Assembly: GCF_902833905.1 (NCBI RefSeq)
Contig: NZ_CADFGP010000022.1
Span: forward strand, 1-64,000
DNA length: 64,000 bases
Origin: Paraburkholderia tuberum STM678
Lineage (GTDB): Bacteria; Pseudomonadota; Gammaproteobacteria; Burkholderiales; Burkholderiaceae
Direction: 5' to 3'
In this document: one piece after another, positions 8,759 through 18,752 of the stretch
Numbering within the stretch: the first letter of the stretch is position 1
Layout: each line of letters opens with the position of its first letter
Translations under genes and position numbers: made by a program
The notes under the pieces: model-generated
What the model saw: only the letters and a program-made list of their open reading frames with translations
What the model was told of the DNA's origin: nothing
Database searches by the model: none

Positions 8759-9020
8759 GGAGCCCCCGTAACTGGATCTTCATGTCAGGAACATTGACGA
8801 TTTCATCCTCGCACGGATAAACGCACGGCGCGACTTGTCAAAATTAAACAAGGTTGATTTGGCGTTTTCACCACAGTGGCAGGTGTTGCGACGCGACGCC
8901 CCAGCGAATCCTTACTCGACAGCCGTCCGTCGCTTGCGCCGCACGGTCGTTCGTCGGGTACGATGCAATGCGGCCCGATTTAATTTGCCACGCTTCTCGC
9001 TGATTTGTCGGCGGCCGGCC

Positions 9021-9260
9021 ATGCAGAAGAATCATTCGCTTTTGCGTCGGGAATCCACACGCAAGGAATATGCGTTGGCTCGTTTGCGTCTTGCCACGAG
9101 CCGCCTTATGCGCGCTGAGTCAGAAGCTGAAAAGACACTCGCCACCTGCTGGATGAAGGCGTGGGCAAGCGTCATCGGCGATGCGCAGTTCCCTAAGCTT
9201 CCTTACCGACCGGCCCCACCCAAAGCGAGGCGGCGCTCCTCGCCAAGGCCCCGCGATTGA
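9021..9260 (+). CDS. Hypothetical basic protein
   Basis: The frame is open from 8835, but the most protein-like part starts at the ATG at 9021, giving 79 aa: a charged, probably helical segment (RKEYALARLRLATSRLMRAE) and a proline/arginine-rich tail. There is no strong ribosome site and no family I recognise. The interval 8759-9488 is otherwise empty of convincing genes, so this is a tentative call. Confidence 0.35.
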   Translation: MQKNHSLLRRESTRKEYALARLRLATSRLMRAESEAEKTLATCWMKAWASVIGDAQFPKLPYRPAPPKARRRSSPRPRD

Positions 9261-9488
9261 CATCTGCCGTCGCTCGAACTGAATGGCGACGCGGCGACAT
9301 CGTCGCGCACTCCAACCCCATTCATTGACCGTATGGTTCGCCACCTCACAGACCGTCTACGCCCTCTGCTCGCATGATCGCTTCACGACGCCTTCGAGCG
9401 TTCGCGACAAACAGAGCAACAAAGAAGAGACGACAAAACGGCGAGCGCGTCCCGCAACGATCGGGCTGCCCGCCGCTCAGGGGTACCC

Positions 9489-10148
9489 ATGAAAGCTGGA
9501 AAGGTAATCTGGGTAGTGGCTTTGCCATGTCTGATCGAAACGTCGCATGCGCAGGAGGTCTATCTGCAAGGCGGCACGCTGGGCATCGGGGTTGGCGCGG
9601 CGTGGAGCGTCACGTCGTGGTTCGGCGTGCACGCGGACTTCAACGCGATCAATTTGTCGCACAACTTCGAGGTTGGCGGCAATCGCTACGAAGACGGCAT
9701 ACGGCTGCGTCAGGGCGGTCTCTACGGCGATTTCTTTCCGTGGGCCGGCACCGGCTTTCGCGCGACAGCAGGCCTGCGTCTGACCGACAACGAAGTCAGC
9801 GGCAACTCGGTTCCGACCAACGGCATGTACGTATTCGAGGGCAAAGCCTCGCCGGCCTTTCCTGGCGAGTACGCGACGGCGACCGCCCGATACCCGACCG
9901 CGATGCCCTACCTTGGCATCGGCTATGGCCTGCACCCGGGAGCCAAAGGCTGGGGGCTCGTGGTGGATCTCGGTGTCGCCTACGGCATTCCGAAGACCTC
10001 GTACACACTGTCGCCGGCGCTGTCGCAGGCCGCGGGACCGGAGATGAGTCAGCAGATCATCAACACCGGATTGCAGCAACTGCGCGATAAGGTCTCGCCT
10101 TATCGATGGTATCCGACGTTGCAGGTCGGCATTTCTTATCGCTTCTGA
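9489..10148 (+). CDS. Outer-membrane beta-barrel protein
   Basis: A 219-aa predicted small outer-membrane protein. A signal peptide of about 22 residues ends ...ETSHA before QEVYLQGG. Alternating amphipathic strands follow (TLGIGVGAAWSV, GVHADFNAINL, GFRATAGLRL, MPYLGIGYGLH, WGLVVDLGVAYG), and the chain ends YRF, the C-terminal phenylalanine signal for barrel insertion. AGGGG precedes the ATG. It is similar in style to OmpW/YfaZ-type barrels; the function is unknown. A short hairpin with a T-run (CGAAAG ... CTTTCG at 10227-10252) may end its transcript. Confidence 0.75.
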   Translation: MKAGKVIWVVALPCLIETSHAQEVYLQGGTLGIGVGAAWSVTSWFGVHADFNAINLSHNFEVGGNRYEDGIRLRQGGLYGDFFPWAGTGFRATAGLRLTDNEVSGNSVPTNGMYVFEGKASPAFPGEYATATARYPTAMPYLGIGYGLHPGAKGWGLVVDLGVAYGIPKTSYTLSPALSQAAGPEMSQQIINTGLQQLRDKVSPYRWYPTLQVGISYRF

Positions 10149-10383
10149 GGCGCAGCGCACGGAAACCGTCGCAGTACTATAAATTTGCGAAGGACTTTTC
10201 ACATTCCGATTGCATAAAAAAACAAACGAAAGAGAGAGCGATACGACTTTCGCTTTTTCTGGTTATTTATCGAGATGAAAAGATATGCAATGATCGCCGC
10301 CGAATCAACGGAGCATGTCTGAACCTTGCGATAGCATACGTTCCGGCAACCCCACGGCGCATTGCTTTTTCATTGAACCGATA

Positions 10384-10758
10384 ATGACCACCTTTCTGTT
10401 CGATCTGCTGTCGAACCTCGCCTTGTTCGCCATCGTATCGATGGCCTGTCGACTGTATAACCGGTTCGGGTCGGGTGCCGCGCTGAGCGGCCCTGCGATT
10501 TTCATCGTGCTCGCGCTGGCCGCATGCGTGCTCGACGGCTTGTTGACGTTTGTCGTGTTCGCCGACGCGCAGAACCGCTATGGACAATTCGCCCTGCCGA
10601 CGTCGTTTCTTCAACGTGCTGGCGCGTATGCGCTCGCGATCGGGATCGCGTTCTCGTGGCATCGGATGTCGAGGCGCCGGCGCGCCGTGAAAAGCGACCC
10701 GGACAACGCGGTTGTCATCCAGACGTCACCGTACTCCGAATCGCGGCTGCGCATGTGA
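10384..10758 (+). CDS. Small inner-membrane protein
   Basis: A 124-aa protein with three hydrophobic segments at about residues 4-23 (FLFDLLSNLALFAIVSMAC), 36-62 (AIFIVLALAACVLDGLLTFVVF) and 76-94, and a basic C-terminal tail (RRRRAVKS). The ATG at 10384 is preferred over an in-frame start 23 codons upstream because it begins directly at the membrane segment. I do not recognise a family. The preceding 235 bases hold an AT-rich stretch (ACTATAAATTT) that could contain its promoter. Confidence 0.5.
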   Translation: MTTFLFDLLSNLALFAIVSMACRLYNRFGSGAALSGPAIFIVLALAACVLDGLLTFVVFADAQNRYGQFALPTSFLQRAGAYALAIGIAFSWHRMSRRRRAVKSDPDNAVVIQTSPYSESRLRM

Positions 10759-10951
10759 GCCCGGCACGCCCCGACCGGCTTTTCACGGACGCCCCGCCAT
10801 GTTTCATCTCTGTATTGCCGCCGCGAGCAGGGCAGGAACGGTCCTTGCGCATGCGGGCGCCGTCGGCTATAACTCCCGAAGACCGCGCGTTGTGGGTCAT
10901 GGCACCACCGTCGTTCAATCCGTTGATGGCAACCTATAACGAGGAAACATC

Positions 10952-11776
10952 TTGGATATCGAAACCGTACGTGCATTCGTCATGACCCGTGGCATCGACA
11001 TCGGCACCAAGGTCATCGGCGCAATCGTGCTGTGGCTCGTCGGCCGCTGGATCATCGGGCTGATCTCCAACCTGTCGCGCAAGCTGCTCGCACGCAACGG
11101 CCGGGTCGACCCGACACTCGCCCACTACCTCGCGTCGATTCTCGCCGGGTTGCTGAACCTGCTGCTCGTCCTCGCGATCCTGGAAATCTTCGGTGTGCAG
11201 ACGACGTCGTTCGCCGCGTTGCTCGCCGGCCTCGGCCTCGCGATCGGTACTGCGTGGGGCGGCCTGCTCGCGCATTTCGCGGCCGGCGTGTTCATGCAGG
11301 TGCTGCGGCCGTTCAAGGTCGGCGATTTCGTCATGGCCGCGGGCGTCACCGGCACCGTCACGGAGTTGGGCCTGTTCGGCACCACGATCGTGACGCCGGA
11401 CAACGTGACGACCATCATCGGCAACAACAAGATCTTCTCCGACACGATCTCGAACTACAGCGTGCTGCCGTTCCGGCGCGTCGAGCTGACCGCGAAGATC
11501 GCCAATGGCGTCGATCCGACCGATGCGATCGCGCGTTTGAAAGCCGCCGTCGCGAAGATTCCGAACGTGGCCGAAAACCCCGCGCCCGATATCGAGGTCT
11601 TGAGCTTCACGCCAGAAGGACCGCTGCTGTGCGTGCGCCCTTACTCGTCCAACCAGAACTACTGGCAGGTCTACTTCGACACCAATCGCGCGATCGTTCA
11701 GACCTTCAAGGAAGCCGGCTATCCGACGCCGGAAACGCCACTCGCACCGCGCGCGATCACGCGCGATTTGATCTGA
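10952..11776 (+). CDS. MscS-family small-conductance mechanosensitive channel
   Basis: A 274-aa inner-membrane channel that opens on hypo-osmotic shock. Three membrane helices fall at about residues 18-36, 54-77 and 84-110. The third contains the pore-lining glycine/alanine-rich helix (LLAGLGLAIGTAWGG) followed by the family motif GVFMQVLRPFKVGD. The cytoplasmic beta and alpha/beta domains fill the rest. The length matches E. coli MscS (286 aa). I take the TTG at 10952 as start because GAGGAAA lies just before it and the resulting N-terminus DIETVRAFV resembles the family; an ATG ten codons later has no such site. Confidence 0.9.
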   Translation: MDIETVRAFVMTRGIDIGTKVIGAIVLWLVGRWIIGLISNLSRKLLARNGRVDPTLAHYLASILAGLLNLLLVLAILEIFGVQTTSFAALLAGLGLAIGTAWGGLLAHFAAGVFMQVLRPFKVGDFVMAAGVTGTVTELGLFGTTIVTPDNVTTIIGNNKIFSDTISNYSVLPFRRVELTAKIANGVDPTDAIARLKAAVAKIPNVAENPAPDIEVLSFTPEGPLLCVRPYSSNQNYWQVYFDTNRAIVQTFKEAGYPTPETPLAPRAITRDLI

Positions 11777-11823
11777 TCGAACCTCCGCGCGCACCCGACA
11801 CGGGGCGTCGGCATGGCGGCATG

Positions 11824-11855
11824 AAAAAAGGCGTCGCGAGATTCGCGACGCCTTT
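11824..11855. terminator. Bidirectional intrinsic terminator between mscS and dedA
   Basis: AAAGGCGTCGCGA and TCGCGACGCCTTT pair perfectly over 13 bp around a 3-base loop, with an A-run on one side and a T-run on the other. It sits between two convergent genes and can serve both. Confidence 0.88.
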
Positions 11856-11894
11856 CGTGTTTTCAAGGCCCGAAATACCGCAAACAACTCGTCA

Positions 11895-12566
11895 TCAACG
11901 CGTACTCGCGTTCGCGCCATTCTTGCGCAGCATCTTCCACAGCGCGCCGAGCACGATCGGTACGATCGCCGCGCCGATACCGACCAGCACGATCACGTTC
12001 AGATACTGACGGATGAACGGGATGTTGCCGAAGAAATAGCCGAGCAGTGTCAGCAGCAGCACCCACAACAGCGCGCCGACGACGTTGAACATCTGGAAGC
12101 GGCTCCACGTCATCGACGACGCGCCCGCGACGAATGGCGCAAACGTCCGCACGACAGGGATGAAACGCGCGAGCACGATCGTCTTGCCGCCGTGTTTCTC
12201 ATAGAAGTTGTGCGTCTTCTGCAGCGCGGCGCGATCGAGAAAGCGCTCGAGCACCGGAATGTGCGTATTGAACACGCGCGGTCCGATCGCGCGGCCGATC
12301 AGATAGTTGGTCGTATTGCCCGAGACCGCCGCCACCAGCAGCAACAGGATCAGCAGTCCGAGATGCATCTGCCCGGTCGCGCAGAACGCGCCGCCGATGA
12401 ACAGCAGCGAATCGCCCGGCAGAAACGGCAGCACCACGAGCCCCGTTTCAGCGAACACGATCGCGAACAGCACCGCGTAGACCCAGGCACCGTACACCTG
12501 AATGAAGTCTCCGAGAAACTTGTCGATGTGCAGGACAAGATTGGCGAAATGTAGCAGCGTATCCAA
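11895..12566 (-). CDS. DedA-family membrane protein
   Basis: A 223-aa inner-membrane protein of the DedA/VTT group, implicated in lipid flipping and membrane homeostasis. The family signature is present: ETGLVVLPFLPGDSLLFIGGAF, G(x)TTNYLIGR, FYEKHGGKTIVLARFIPVVRTFAPFVAG and two closing membrane helices. The frame is open to 12803, but the start is most likely the TTG at 12566, preceded by AAAGGACG; that gives the family's normal length and N-terminus (DTLLHFANL). The gene is divergent from mutL. Confidence 0.88.
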   Translation of the reverse strand: MDTLLHFANLVLHIDKFLGDFIQVYGAWVYAVLFAIVFAETGLVVLPFLPGDSLLFIGGAFCATGQMHLGLLILLLLVAAVSGNTTNYLIGRAIGPRVFNTHIPVLERFLDRAALQKTHNFYEKHGGKTIVLARFIPVVRTFAPFVAGASSMTWSRFQMFNVVGALLWVLLLTLLGYFFGNIPFIRQYLNVIVLVGIGAAIVPIVLGALWKMLRKNGANASTR

Positions 12567-12748
12567 GGAACGTCCTTTTAAACCAGTGTATGCGTAGAGG
12601 GAAAACGGCCGCCGCGCGACCCTGCAACAGGCGCAGCGAGCGGCGGGCCGACCGCTGCGAATTGACCGCGACATGATACCGAAAGTGCCTCGGGTCGAAT
12701 GAAAATCTGCCGGTTGGGCGTCTGCGCGGGCGGCGTGCGCCGAGTCGC

Positions 12749-12754
12749 TATAAT
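12749..12754 (+). promoter_or_regulatory. Possible -10 box of mutL
   Basis: A perfect TATAAT ends six bases before the mutL ATG. If used, transcription would start at or next to the start codon, giving a nearly leaderless mRNA. No good -35 hexamer stands 17 bases upstream and no ribosome site is visible before the ATG. Confidence 0.35.
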
Positions 12755-12760
12755 TTCGCC

Positions 12761-14860
12761 ATGTCCGAATTCTCCGAAACGCCTGCGGGCACCGCGGCCG
12801 CACCTTCCGACGCCTCCCGCGCGGCGCCCGTGCCGCGTCCGTTGCGCGCCATCCAGCCGCTCCCCGATCAATTGATCAGCCAGATCGCCGCAGGCGAAGT
12901 AGTCGAGCGGCCGGCGTCGGTAGTCAAGGAGCTGCTCGAGAATGCGCTCGACGCGGGCGCGCAGACGCTGCGCATCCTGCTCGACGAAGGCGGCGTCAAA
13001 CGCATCTCGATCACCGACGACGGCTGCGGCATCCCCGAGAACGAACTCGTGCTCGCCTTGACGCGCCATGCGACCAGCAAGATCCGCTCGCTTGCCGAGC
13101 TCGAAGCGGTCGCGACGCTCGGGTTCCGCGGCGAAGCGCTGGCGTCGATCGCGTCGGTCGCGCAGATGAGCATCACGAGCCGCACCGCAGATGTGCCGCA
13201 CGCGGTGCGCATCGACGCGGAAACCGGCGTGCTGAGTCCCGCCGCCGGCACCCAAGGCACGACGATCGAAGTCCGCGAGCTGTACTTCAACACCCCGGCA
13301 CGCCGCAAATTCCTGAAAAGCGAACAGACCGAACTCGGCCACTGTCTTGAACAGATCCGCCGCGCCGCGCTCGCGCGGCCGGACGTCGCGATCTCGGTGC
13401 TGCACAACGGCAAGGCCGTCGAGCACTGGAACGCGAGCGAGCCGCCCGCGCGGGTTGCGAAGATTCTCGGCGAGACGTTCGCGACCGCGCATCTGCGGCT
13501 CGGCGAATCCGCCGGTCCGCTTGCGATCTACGGCTGCGCCGGTCTGCCGACCGCGAGCCGCGGTCGCGCCGATCAACAGTATTTCTTCGTCAACGGCCGC
13601 TTCGTGCGTGACAAGCTGCTCACGCACGCGGTGCGCGCCGCGTATGAAGACGTGCTGCACGGTGAGCGTTATCCGTCGTACGTGCTGTTCCTCGATTTGC
13701 CGCCCGAAGGCGTCGACGTGAACGTACATCCGTCGAAAATCGAGGTGCGTTTCCGCGATTCGCGCTCGATCCACCAGTTCGTGTTCCATGCGGTACAGCG
13801 TGCGCTCGCGCGGCACGCGGGCGCGTCGCCTGAAACGACGGCGGGCGGGCATGCGGCGCACCTGGAACCGTCGGCCGGTGGACCGGCTTCATCTGGTTCG
13901 ACGCCGCCGGGTGTCACAAGCGGCGTAGCCGACGGCATTGGCGTGGGCGCCGGTCTTTCGAGCGGCGCGGGCTTCGGCGCGGGAAACCGCGGCGTCCTTG
14001 GCGGCGGCAGCGGCTTCAGCAGCTTCGGCGCCCCGGGCGCCTCGCAGCCTGGCAACACGTGGATGCGCCAGGCACGCATGACGCAAGGCACGCTGCCGGT
14101 CGCGCAACCGCTCGCCGGTTACGACGCGCTGTTCGGCCGCAAGGATCCGCTTGCCGGCCGGGTCGAAGGCGCGTCGCTGTTCGAAGCGCGCGACTCCGCA
14201 ACCGACACGACGTCGCCATACGACGCAGCGCCGTTCGCGCCGCGCCCGGCTTCCCCCGCATTCGACGCCACCGACGACCAGCCGCTCGGCTTCGCGCTCG
14301 GCCAGATCCACGGCATCTACGTGCTCGCGCAGAACCGCCAAGGGCTCGTAATCGTCGACATGCATGCGGCACACGAGCGCATCCTGTACGAGCAGTTCAA
14401 GAGCGCGCTCGCCGACCGCGCGATCGCCGTGCAGCCGCTACTGATCCCGCAGACGATGCAGGCCGATCCGGTCGAAATCGGCACGGTCGAGGAAGAGCGC
14501 GATACGCTCGATGCGCTCGGCTTCGACCTCGCGGTGCTGTCGCCGACCACGCTCGCGATCCGCGCGGTCCCCGCGCTGCTGAAGGACGCCGACCTGCAAG
14601 CGCTGGCGCGAGCGGTGCTGTCCGACCTGCATGCATTCGGCGGCTCGCGCGTGCTGACCGAGCGTCAGCACGAACTGCTCGGCACGCTCGCGTGCCATCA
14701 CGCGGTGCGCGCGAACCGGCGTCTGACGCTCGACGAAATGAACGCGCTGTTGCGCCAGATGGAAGCGACCGAGCGCGCCGATCAGTGCAACCACGGGCGT
14801 CCAACCTGGTATCAGCTGACGCTGGCCGATCTCGATCGGCTGTTCATGCGCGGGCAGTAA
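12761..14860 (+). CDS. mutL: DNA mismatch repair protein MutL
   Basis: A 699-aa matchmaker protein that links MutS mismatch recognition to strand excision. The N-terminal GHKL ATPase carries its motifs in order: [20 protein letters not shown] (motif I), DDGCGI (motif II) and [14 protein letters not shown] (motif III), then [11 protein letters not shown] in the transducer domain. A glycine/serine-rich linker (about residues 360-480) leads to a C-terminal dimerisation domain with [12 protein letters not shown] and QCNHGRPTW near the end. The N-terminus has about 25 extra residues before the domain. The miaA start lies 47 bases downstream, the common mutL-miaA pairing. Confidence 0.97.
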   Translation: MSEFSETPAGTAAAPSDASRAAPVPRPLRAIQPLPDQLISQIAAGEVVERPASVVKELLENALDAGAQTLRILLDEGGVKRISITDDGCGIPENELVLALTRHATSKIRSLAELEAVATLGFRGEALASIASVAQMSITSRTADVPHAVRIDAETGVLSPAAGTQGTTIEVRELYFNTPARRKFLKSEQTELGHCLEQIRRAALARPDVAISVLHNGKAVEHWNASEPPARVAKILGETFATAHLRLGESAGPLAIYGCAGLPTASRGRADQQYFFVNGRFVRDKLLTHAVRAAYEDVLHGERYPSYVLFLDLPPEGVDVNVHPSKIEVRFRDSRSIHQFVFHAVQRALARHAGASPETTAGGHAAHLEPSAGGPASSGSTPPGVTSGVADGIGVGAGLSSGAGFGAGNRGVLGGGSGFSSFGAPGASQPGNTWMRQARMTQGTLPVAQPLAGYDALFGRKDPLAGRVEGASLFEARDSATDTTSPYDAAPFAPRPASPAFDATDDQPLGFALGQIHGIYVLAQNRQGLVIVDMHAAHERILYEQFKSALADRAIAVQPLLIPQTMQADPVEIGTVEEERDTLDALGFDLAVLSPTTLAIRAVPALLKDADLQALARAVLSDLHAFGGSRVLTERQHELLGTLACHHAVRANRRLTLDEMNALLRQMEATERADQCNHGRPTWYQLTLADLDRLFMRGQ

Positions 14861-14907
14861 CGGCGCTGCGTTTCGATCACACCGTTGCGCCGCGCGCCCG
14901 CTTGCCC

Positions 14908-15849
14908 ATGACGTCACACCCTACCCCCATCCCGTGCCTGCTCGGTCCGACCGCGTCCGGCAAGACCGCCGCCGCGCTCGCGCTCGCCGCGCGGCGGCCG
15001 GTCGAAATCATCAGCGTCGACTCGGCGCTCGTCTATCGCGAGATGGACATCGGCACCGCGAAGCCGACCGCGGAAGAACGCGCGGTCGCGCCGCATCATC
15101 TGATCGATATCGTCGATCCGGCCGACTCGTACTCGGCCGCGCAGTTTCGCGCCGATACGCTGCGGCTCGTCGGAGAAATCCATGCGCGCGGGCGGCTGCC
15201 GCTGCTGGTCGGCGGCACGATGCTTTACTACAAGGCGCTCACGCAGGGCCTCAACGACCTGCCCGCCGCCGATGCCGAAGTACGCGCGAGGCTCGACGCC
15301 GACGCCGCCCGCGACGGCTGGCCAGCGCTTCACGCGCGGCTCGCCGCGCTCGATCCGGTCACGGCCGCGCGTCTCGCGCCGAACGATTCGCAGCGCATCC
15401 AGCGCGCGCTGGAAGTGTTCATGCTGACCGGCCAGCCGATGTCGACGCTGCTCGCCGCGCCCGCGCGCACCGACGACGCCGCATCGGCACGCTTCGTGCC
15501 GGTCGCGCTGGAGCCGTCCGAGCGTGGCGAGCTGCACGCGCGCATCGAGCAGCGCTTCGATTCGATGCTCGCGCACGGTTTCGTCGATGAAGTGGTGAAG
15601 CTGCGCGCGCGCGGCGACCTGCTGCCCGAGATGCCGTCGATGCGCTGCGTCGGGTATCGGCAGGTGTGGGAATACCTCGATGGCGCGGTCGACTATCGGA
15701 CCATGCGCGACAAGAGCGTCTTCGCGACGCGGCAACTCTGCAAGCGGCAACTCACGTGGCTGCGCAGCATGCCGGAAAGACAGGTGGTGGATTGCTGCGA
15801 TCCGCACGCGACGGCGCGGGTGGTGGAGTTGATCGAAACGCTGGTTTGA
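14908..15849 (+). CDS. miaA: tRNA dimethylallyltransferase MiaA
   Basis: A 313-aa enzyme that adds dimethylallyl to A37 of tRNAs reading UNN codons, the first step of ms2i6A synthesis. P-loop GPTASGKT is at the N-terminus, followed by [50 protein letters not shown] and [13 protein letters not shown], all diagnostic. The frame is open far upstream, into mutL, but the ATG at 14908 gives the family's usual N-terminus and length. It probably shares the mutL transcript. Confidence 0.97.
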   Translation: MTSHPTPIPCLLGPTASGKTAAALALAARRPVEIISVDSALVYREMDIGTAKPTAEERAVAPHHLIDIVDPADSYSAAQFRADTLRLVGEIHARGRLPLLVGGTMLYYKALTQGLNDLPAADAEVRARLDADAARDGWPALHARLAALDPVTAARLAPNDSQRIQRALEVFMLTGQPMSTLLAAPARTDDAASARFVPVALEPSERGELHARIEQRFDSMLAHGFVDEVVKLRARGDLLPEMPSMRCVGYRQVWEYLDGAVDYRTMRDKSVFATRQLCKRQLTWLRSMPERQVVDCCDPHATARVVELIETLV

Positions 15850-15930
15850 GGCGCCGATCAGCGTGGTGGAATCGGAGGGACGTTAAGCGGGAATTTGAAG
15901 CGGGAAATGTGAAGCAAAGGATTCGAAGCC

Positions 15931-15961
15931 CGCGTGGCGCACCATTGCGGCACGCCACGCG
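15931..15961. other. Inverted repeat between convergent miaA and purM
   Basis: CGCGTGGCG and CGCCACGCG form a 9-bp perfect stem around a 13-base loop, 15 bases before the purM stop. There is no T-run on either side. It could be a shared weak terminator or an mRNA-end protecting structure. Confidence 0.45.
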
Positions 15962-15976
15962 AGCCCTCGTCAATCT

Positions 15977-17044
15977 TTAGACCACGACCGTCTGCGCTTC
16001 ACCCGCTGCGCTTTCACGGACCGTGCCGATCTTCCAGACCTGCTCGCCCGCCGCGGACAGCAGACCGATCGCCGCTTCGGCATCCGCGGCCGACACGATC
16101 ACCGCCATACCGATACCGCAGTTGAACACGCGGTGCATTTCCGCATCGGCGACGCCGCCGTGCTTCTGCAGCCACGAGAACAGCGGCGGCAGCGGCCATG
16201 CGCGATGGTCGAGCTCGGCCGTCAGGCCTTCGCGCAGCACGCGCGGAATGTTCTCGACCAGGCCGCCGCCCGTGATGTGCGCCATACCCTTGACCTCGAT
16301 CTGCTGCATCAGCGCGAGCAGCGGCTTCACGTAGATGCGCGTCGGCGCCATCAGCGCGTCGGCGAGCGTGCGGCCGTCGAAGTCCGCGTTCAGATCGGGA
16401 TTCGCACGCTCGATGATCTTGCGCACCAGCGAAAAACCGTTCGAATGGATGCCGCTCGACGCGAGCCCGAGCACCACGTCGCCCGACGCGATCTTGCTGC
16501 CGTCGATGATCTTGCTCTTTTCCACCGCGCCGACCGCGAAACCAGCCAGGTCGTATTCGCCGTCCGGGTACATGCCCGGCATTTCCGCGGTTTCGCCGCC
16601 GATCAACGCGCAACCCGACAGCTCGCAGCCGTGCGCAATGCCCTTCACGACGGTCGCCGCCGTGCCGACGTCGAGCTTGCCGCAGGCGAAATAGTCGAGG
16701 AAGAACAGCGGCTCGGCGCCCTGCACGAGGATGTCGTTGACGCTCATCGCGACCAGATCCTGGCCGACCGTGTCGTGCTTGTTCAGCTGGAACGCGAGAC
16801 GCAGCTTGGTGCCGACGCCGTCGGTGCCGGACACGAGCACCGGTTCCTTGTACTTCTTCGGCACTTCGAACAACGCGCCGAATCCACCGATGCCGCCCAG
16901 CACGCCGTCGCGCAGGGTCTTCTTGGCAAAGGGCTTGATGGCGTCGACGAGGGCGTCACCCGCATCGATGTCCACGCCGGCGTCGCGATACGACAAACCT
17001 TGGGCCGAATCGGTTGAATGCTCGGCGGATTTCGGTTGATTCAT
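15977..17044 (-). CDS. purM: Phosphoribosylformylglycinamidine cyclo-ligase (AIR synthetase)
   Basis: A 355-aa enzyme for step five of purine synthesis, FGAM to AIR with ATP. The family signatures are clear: [70 protein letters not shown], and [17 protein letters not shown] near residue 255. Length and start are normal. The gene is monocistronic, convergent with miaA and divergent from hda. Confidence 0.97.
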   Translation of the reverse strand: MNQPKSAEHSTDSAQGLSYRDAGVDIDAGDALVDAIKPFAKKTLRDGVLGGIGGFGALFEVPKKYKEPVLVSGTDGVGTKLRLAFQLNKHDTVGQDLVAMSVNDILVQGAEPLFFLDYFACGKLDVGTAATVVKGIAHGCELSGCALIGGETAEMPGMYPDGEYDLAGFAVGAVEKSKIIDGSKIASGDVVLGLASSGIHSNGFSLVRKIIERANPDLNADFDGRTLADALMAPTRIYVKPLLALMQQIEVKGMAHITGGGLVENIPRVLREGLTAELDHRAWPLPPLFSWLQKHGGVADAEMHRVFNCGIGMAVIVSAADAEAAIGLLSAAGEQVWKIGTVRESAAGEAQTVVV

Positions 17045-17063
17045 GGGGAAAAGCTCGAAGGTC

Positions 17064-17082
17064 GGTAAAATGCGATTTTACC
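17064..17082. promoter_or_regulatory. Palindrome in the purM-hda divergent region
   Basis: GGTAAAAT GCG ATTTTACC, an 8-bp perfect inverted repeat, begins 19 bases upstream of the purM start. TAAAAT on the minus strand could serve as the purM -10 box, so a bound protein here would overlap the promoter. It does not match the E. coli PurR site. The rest of this 276-base interval shows no gene. Confidence 0.4.
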
Positions 17083-17320
17083 CGATGCTGGTCGCCTGGC
17101 TGGAATTCACGCGTTCCGACGATATCCTGGAAACGACATTGCTACACGACACCCCGATTCCGGCGCCGCCGACCCGCGCAATTGCGCCAGCCGTGCTTCG
17201 CGACGCGCGGCCTCACGACCCGGCGAGCACGCTTCACGACAACTGAGCGCCTGGCAACCTTCCAGGCCCCGAGGTCCGGGCCACTTGCGGCCTGAGCCTC
17301 ATTTTCGGCATTAACCTACT

Positions 17321-18073
17321 GTGCTTCGTCAACTGACGCTCGATCTCGGCACCCCGCCGCCATCGACATTCGACAATTTCTTCGCCGGCGCGAACGCCGA
17401 GCTGGTCACGCGCCTGCGTGAGCTCGACGACGCGCTCGCCTCCGGACCGGTCGCCGATCGCACCTTCTACATCTGGGGCGAAGCCGGCAGCGGCCGCACG
17501 CACCTGCTGCAGGCGCTCGTGCACGAAGCGCCGCCGGGGCATGCGCGCTTCGCCGGGCCGCAAAGCAGCCTCGCCGCCTTCGGCTTCGATCCGCGCGTCG
17601 CGCTCTATGCGATCGACGACTGCGACGCGCTGTCGGCCGCGCAGCAGATCGCCGTGTTCAACCTGTTCAACGAAGTGCGCGCGCATCCGACCAGCGCGCT
17701 TGTCGCCGCGGGCAACGCGGCGCCGATCGGCATGACGGTGCGCGAAGATTTGCGCACGCGCCTCGGCTGGGGACTGGTGTTTCACCTTGCGCCGTTGCCC
17801 GACGACGCGAAGGCCGCGGTGTTGAAACGCGCGGCGCGCGAGCGCGGCATCATGCTCGCCGACGACGTACCGGCCTACCTGCTCACGCACTTTCGCCGCG
17901 ACATGCCGAGCCTGATGGCGCTGCTCGACGCGCTCGACCGCTTCTCGCTCGAACAGAAACGCGCGGTCACGCTGCCGCTGTTGCGAACGATGCTCGCGTC
18001 GCCCGACCCCGCCGCCGCGCCGGGTTCACACGCCGCTCTTCCCGCTTCAAGTAAAATAGGCGCCCATGGCTAA
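17321..18073 (+). CDS. hda: DnaA regulatory inactivator Hda
   Basis: A 250-aa DnaA-related AAA+ protein that, with the DNA-loaded beta clamp, stimulates ATP hydrolysis by DnaA and so limits re-initiation. The N-terminus MLRQLTLDLGTPP has a clamp-binding QLTLDL motif, followed by FDNFFAGANAEL, Walker A (GEAGSGRTH), Walker B (YAIDDCD) and a sensor region ending in DMPSLMALLDALDRFSLEQKR. It lacks the DnaA DNA-binding domain. The start is GTG. Its 3' end overlaps the HAD gene by 8 bases. Confidence 0.95.
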   Translation: MLRQLTLDLGTPPPSTFDNFFAGANAELVTRLRELDDALASGPVADRTFYIWGEAGSGRTHLLQALVHEAPPGHARFAGPQSSLAAFGFDPRVALYAIDDCDALSAAQQIAVFNLFNEVRAHPTSALVAAGNAAPIGMTVREDLRTRLGWGLVFHLAPLPDDAKAAVLKRAARERGIMLADDVPAYLLTHFRRDMPSLMALLDALDRFSLEQKRAVTLPLLRTMLASPDPAAAPGSHAALPASSKIGAHG

Positions 18074-18752
18074 CCTTGCACTCTTCGATCTCGACCACAC
18101 GCTCATTCCCACCGACAGCGACCACGAATGGGGCCGCTTCATGGTGAAAAAAGGCATGGTCGACGCCGAAAATTTCGCCCGTGAAAACGATCGCTTTTAC
18201 GCCGACTACAAGGCCGGCAAGCTCGACATTCACGCTTATCTGATCGCCATGCTGACGCCGCTCGCGAAGTACACACGCGCGCAGCTCGCTGACTTTCACG
18301 CGCAGTACATGCACGAGGTCATCTCGCCGGCCATCCAGCCGGTGGCGCTCGAACTCGTGAAACAGCATCGTGAAGCGGGCGACCTGTGCTGCGTCGTCAC
18401 CGCGACCAACGAGTTCATCACGCGGCCGATCGCGCAGGCGTTCGGCGTCGACACGCTGATCGCGTGCGAGGCCGAGACCGTCGGCGGGGAGCCGCACGGC
18501 GCCTACACCGGTCGCCCCACCGGCACGCCGAGCTACAAGGAAGGCAAGATCGTGCGCACCGAAATGTGGCTCGCGTCGCTCGGCAAGAGCTGGAGCGACT
18601 TCGAGCACAGCTATTTCTATAGCGATTCGCACAACGACATCCCGCTGCTCGAAAAAGTCACCGATCCCATCGCGACCAATCCGGACGACACGTTGCGCGC
18701 CCATGCGCAGGCCAAAGGCTGGCGCATCCTCGAACTCTTCCAACCCTCGTGA
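18066..18752 (+). CDS. HAD-IB family hydrolase (SerB-like phosphatase)
   Basis: A 228-aa cytoplasmic phosphatase. The nucleophile motif is ALFDLDHTLIPTDSD at the N-terminus. A helical cap lies at about residues 20-85, motif II is in CCVVTATNEFITRPI, motif III is the lysine of YKEGKI and motif IV is YSDSHNDIPLLEKV. This fits the HAD subfamily IB group next to hda and pcnB in many beta-proteobacteria. The exact substrate is unknown; phosphoserine or another small phosphomonoester is possible. It overlaps hda by 8 and pcnB by 4 bases, indicating one operon. Confidence 0.9.
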   Translation: MANLALFDLDHTLIPTDSDHEWGRFMVKKGMVDAENFARENDRFYADYKAGKLDIHAYLIAMLTPLAKYTRAQLADFHAQYMHEVISPAIQPVALELVKQHREAGDLCCVVTATNEFITRPIAQAFGVDTLIACEAETVGGEPHGAYTGRPTGTPSYKEGKIVRTEMWLASLGKSWSDFEHSYFYSDSHNDIPLLEKVTDPIATNPDDTLRAHAQAKGWRILELFQPS

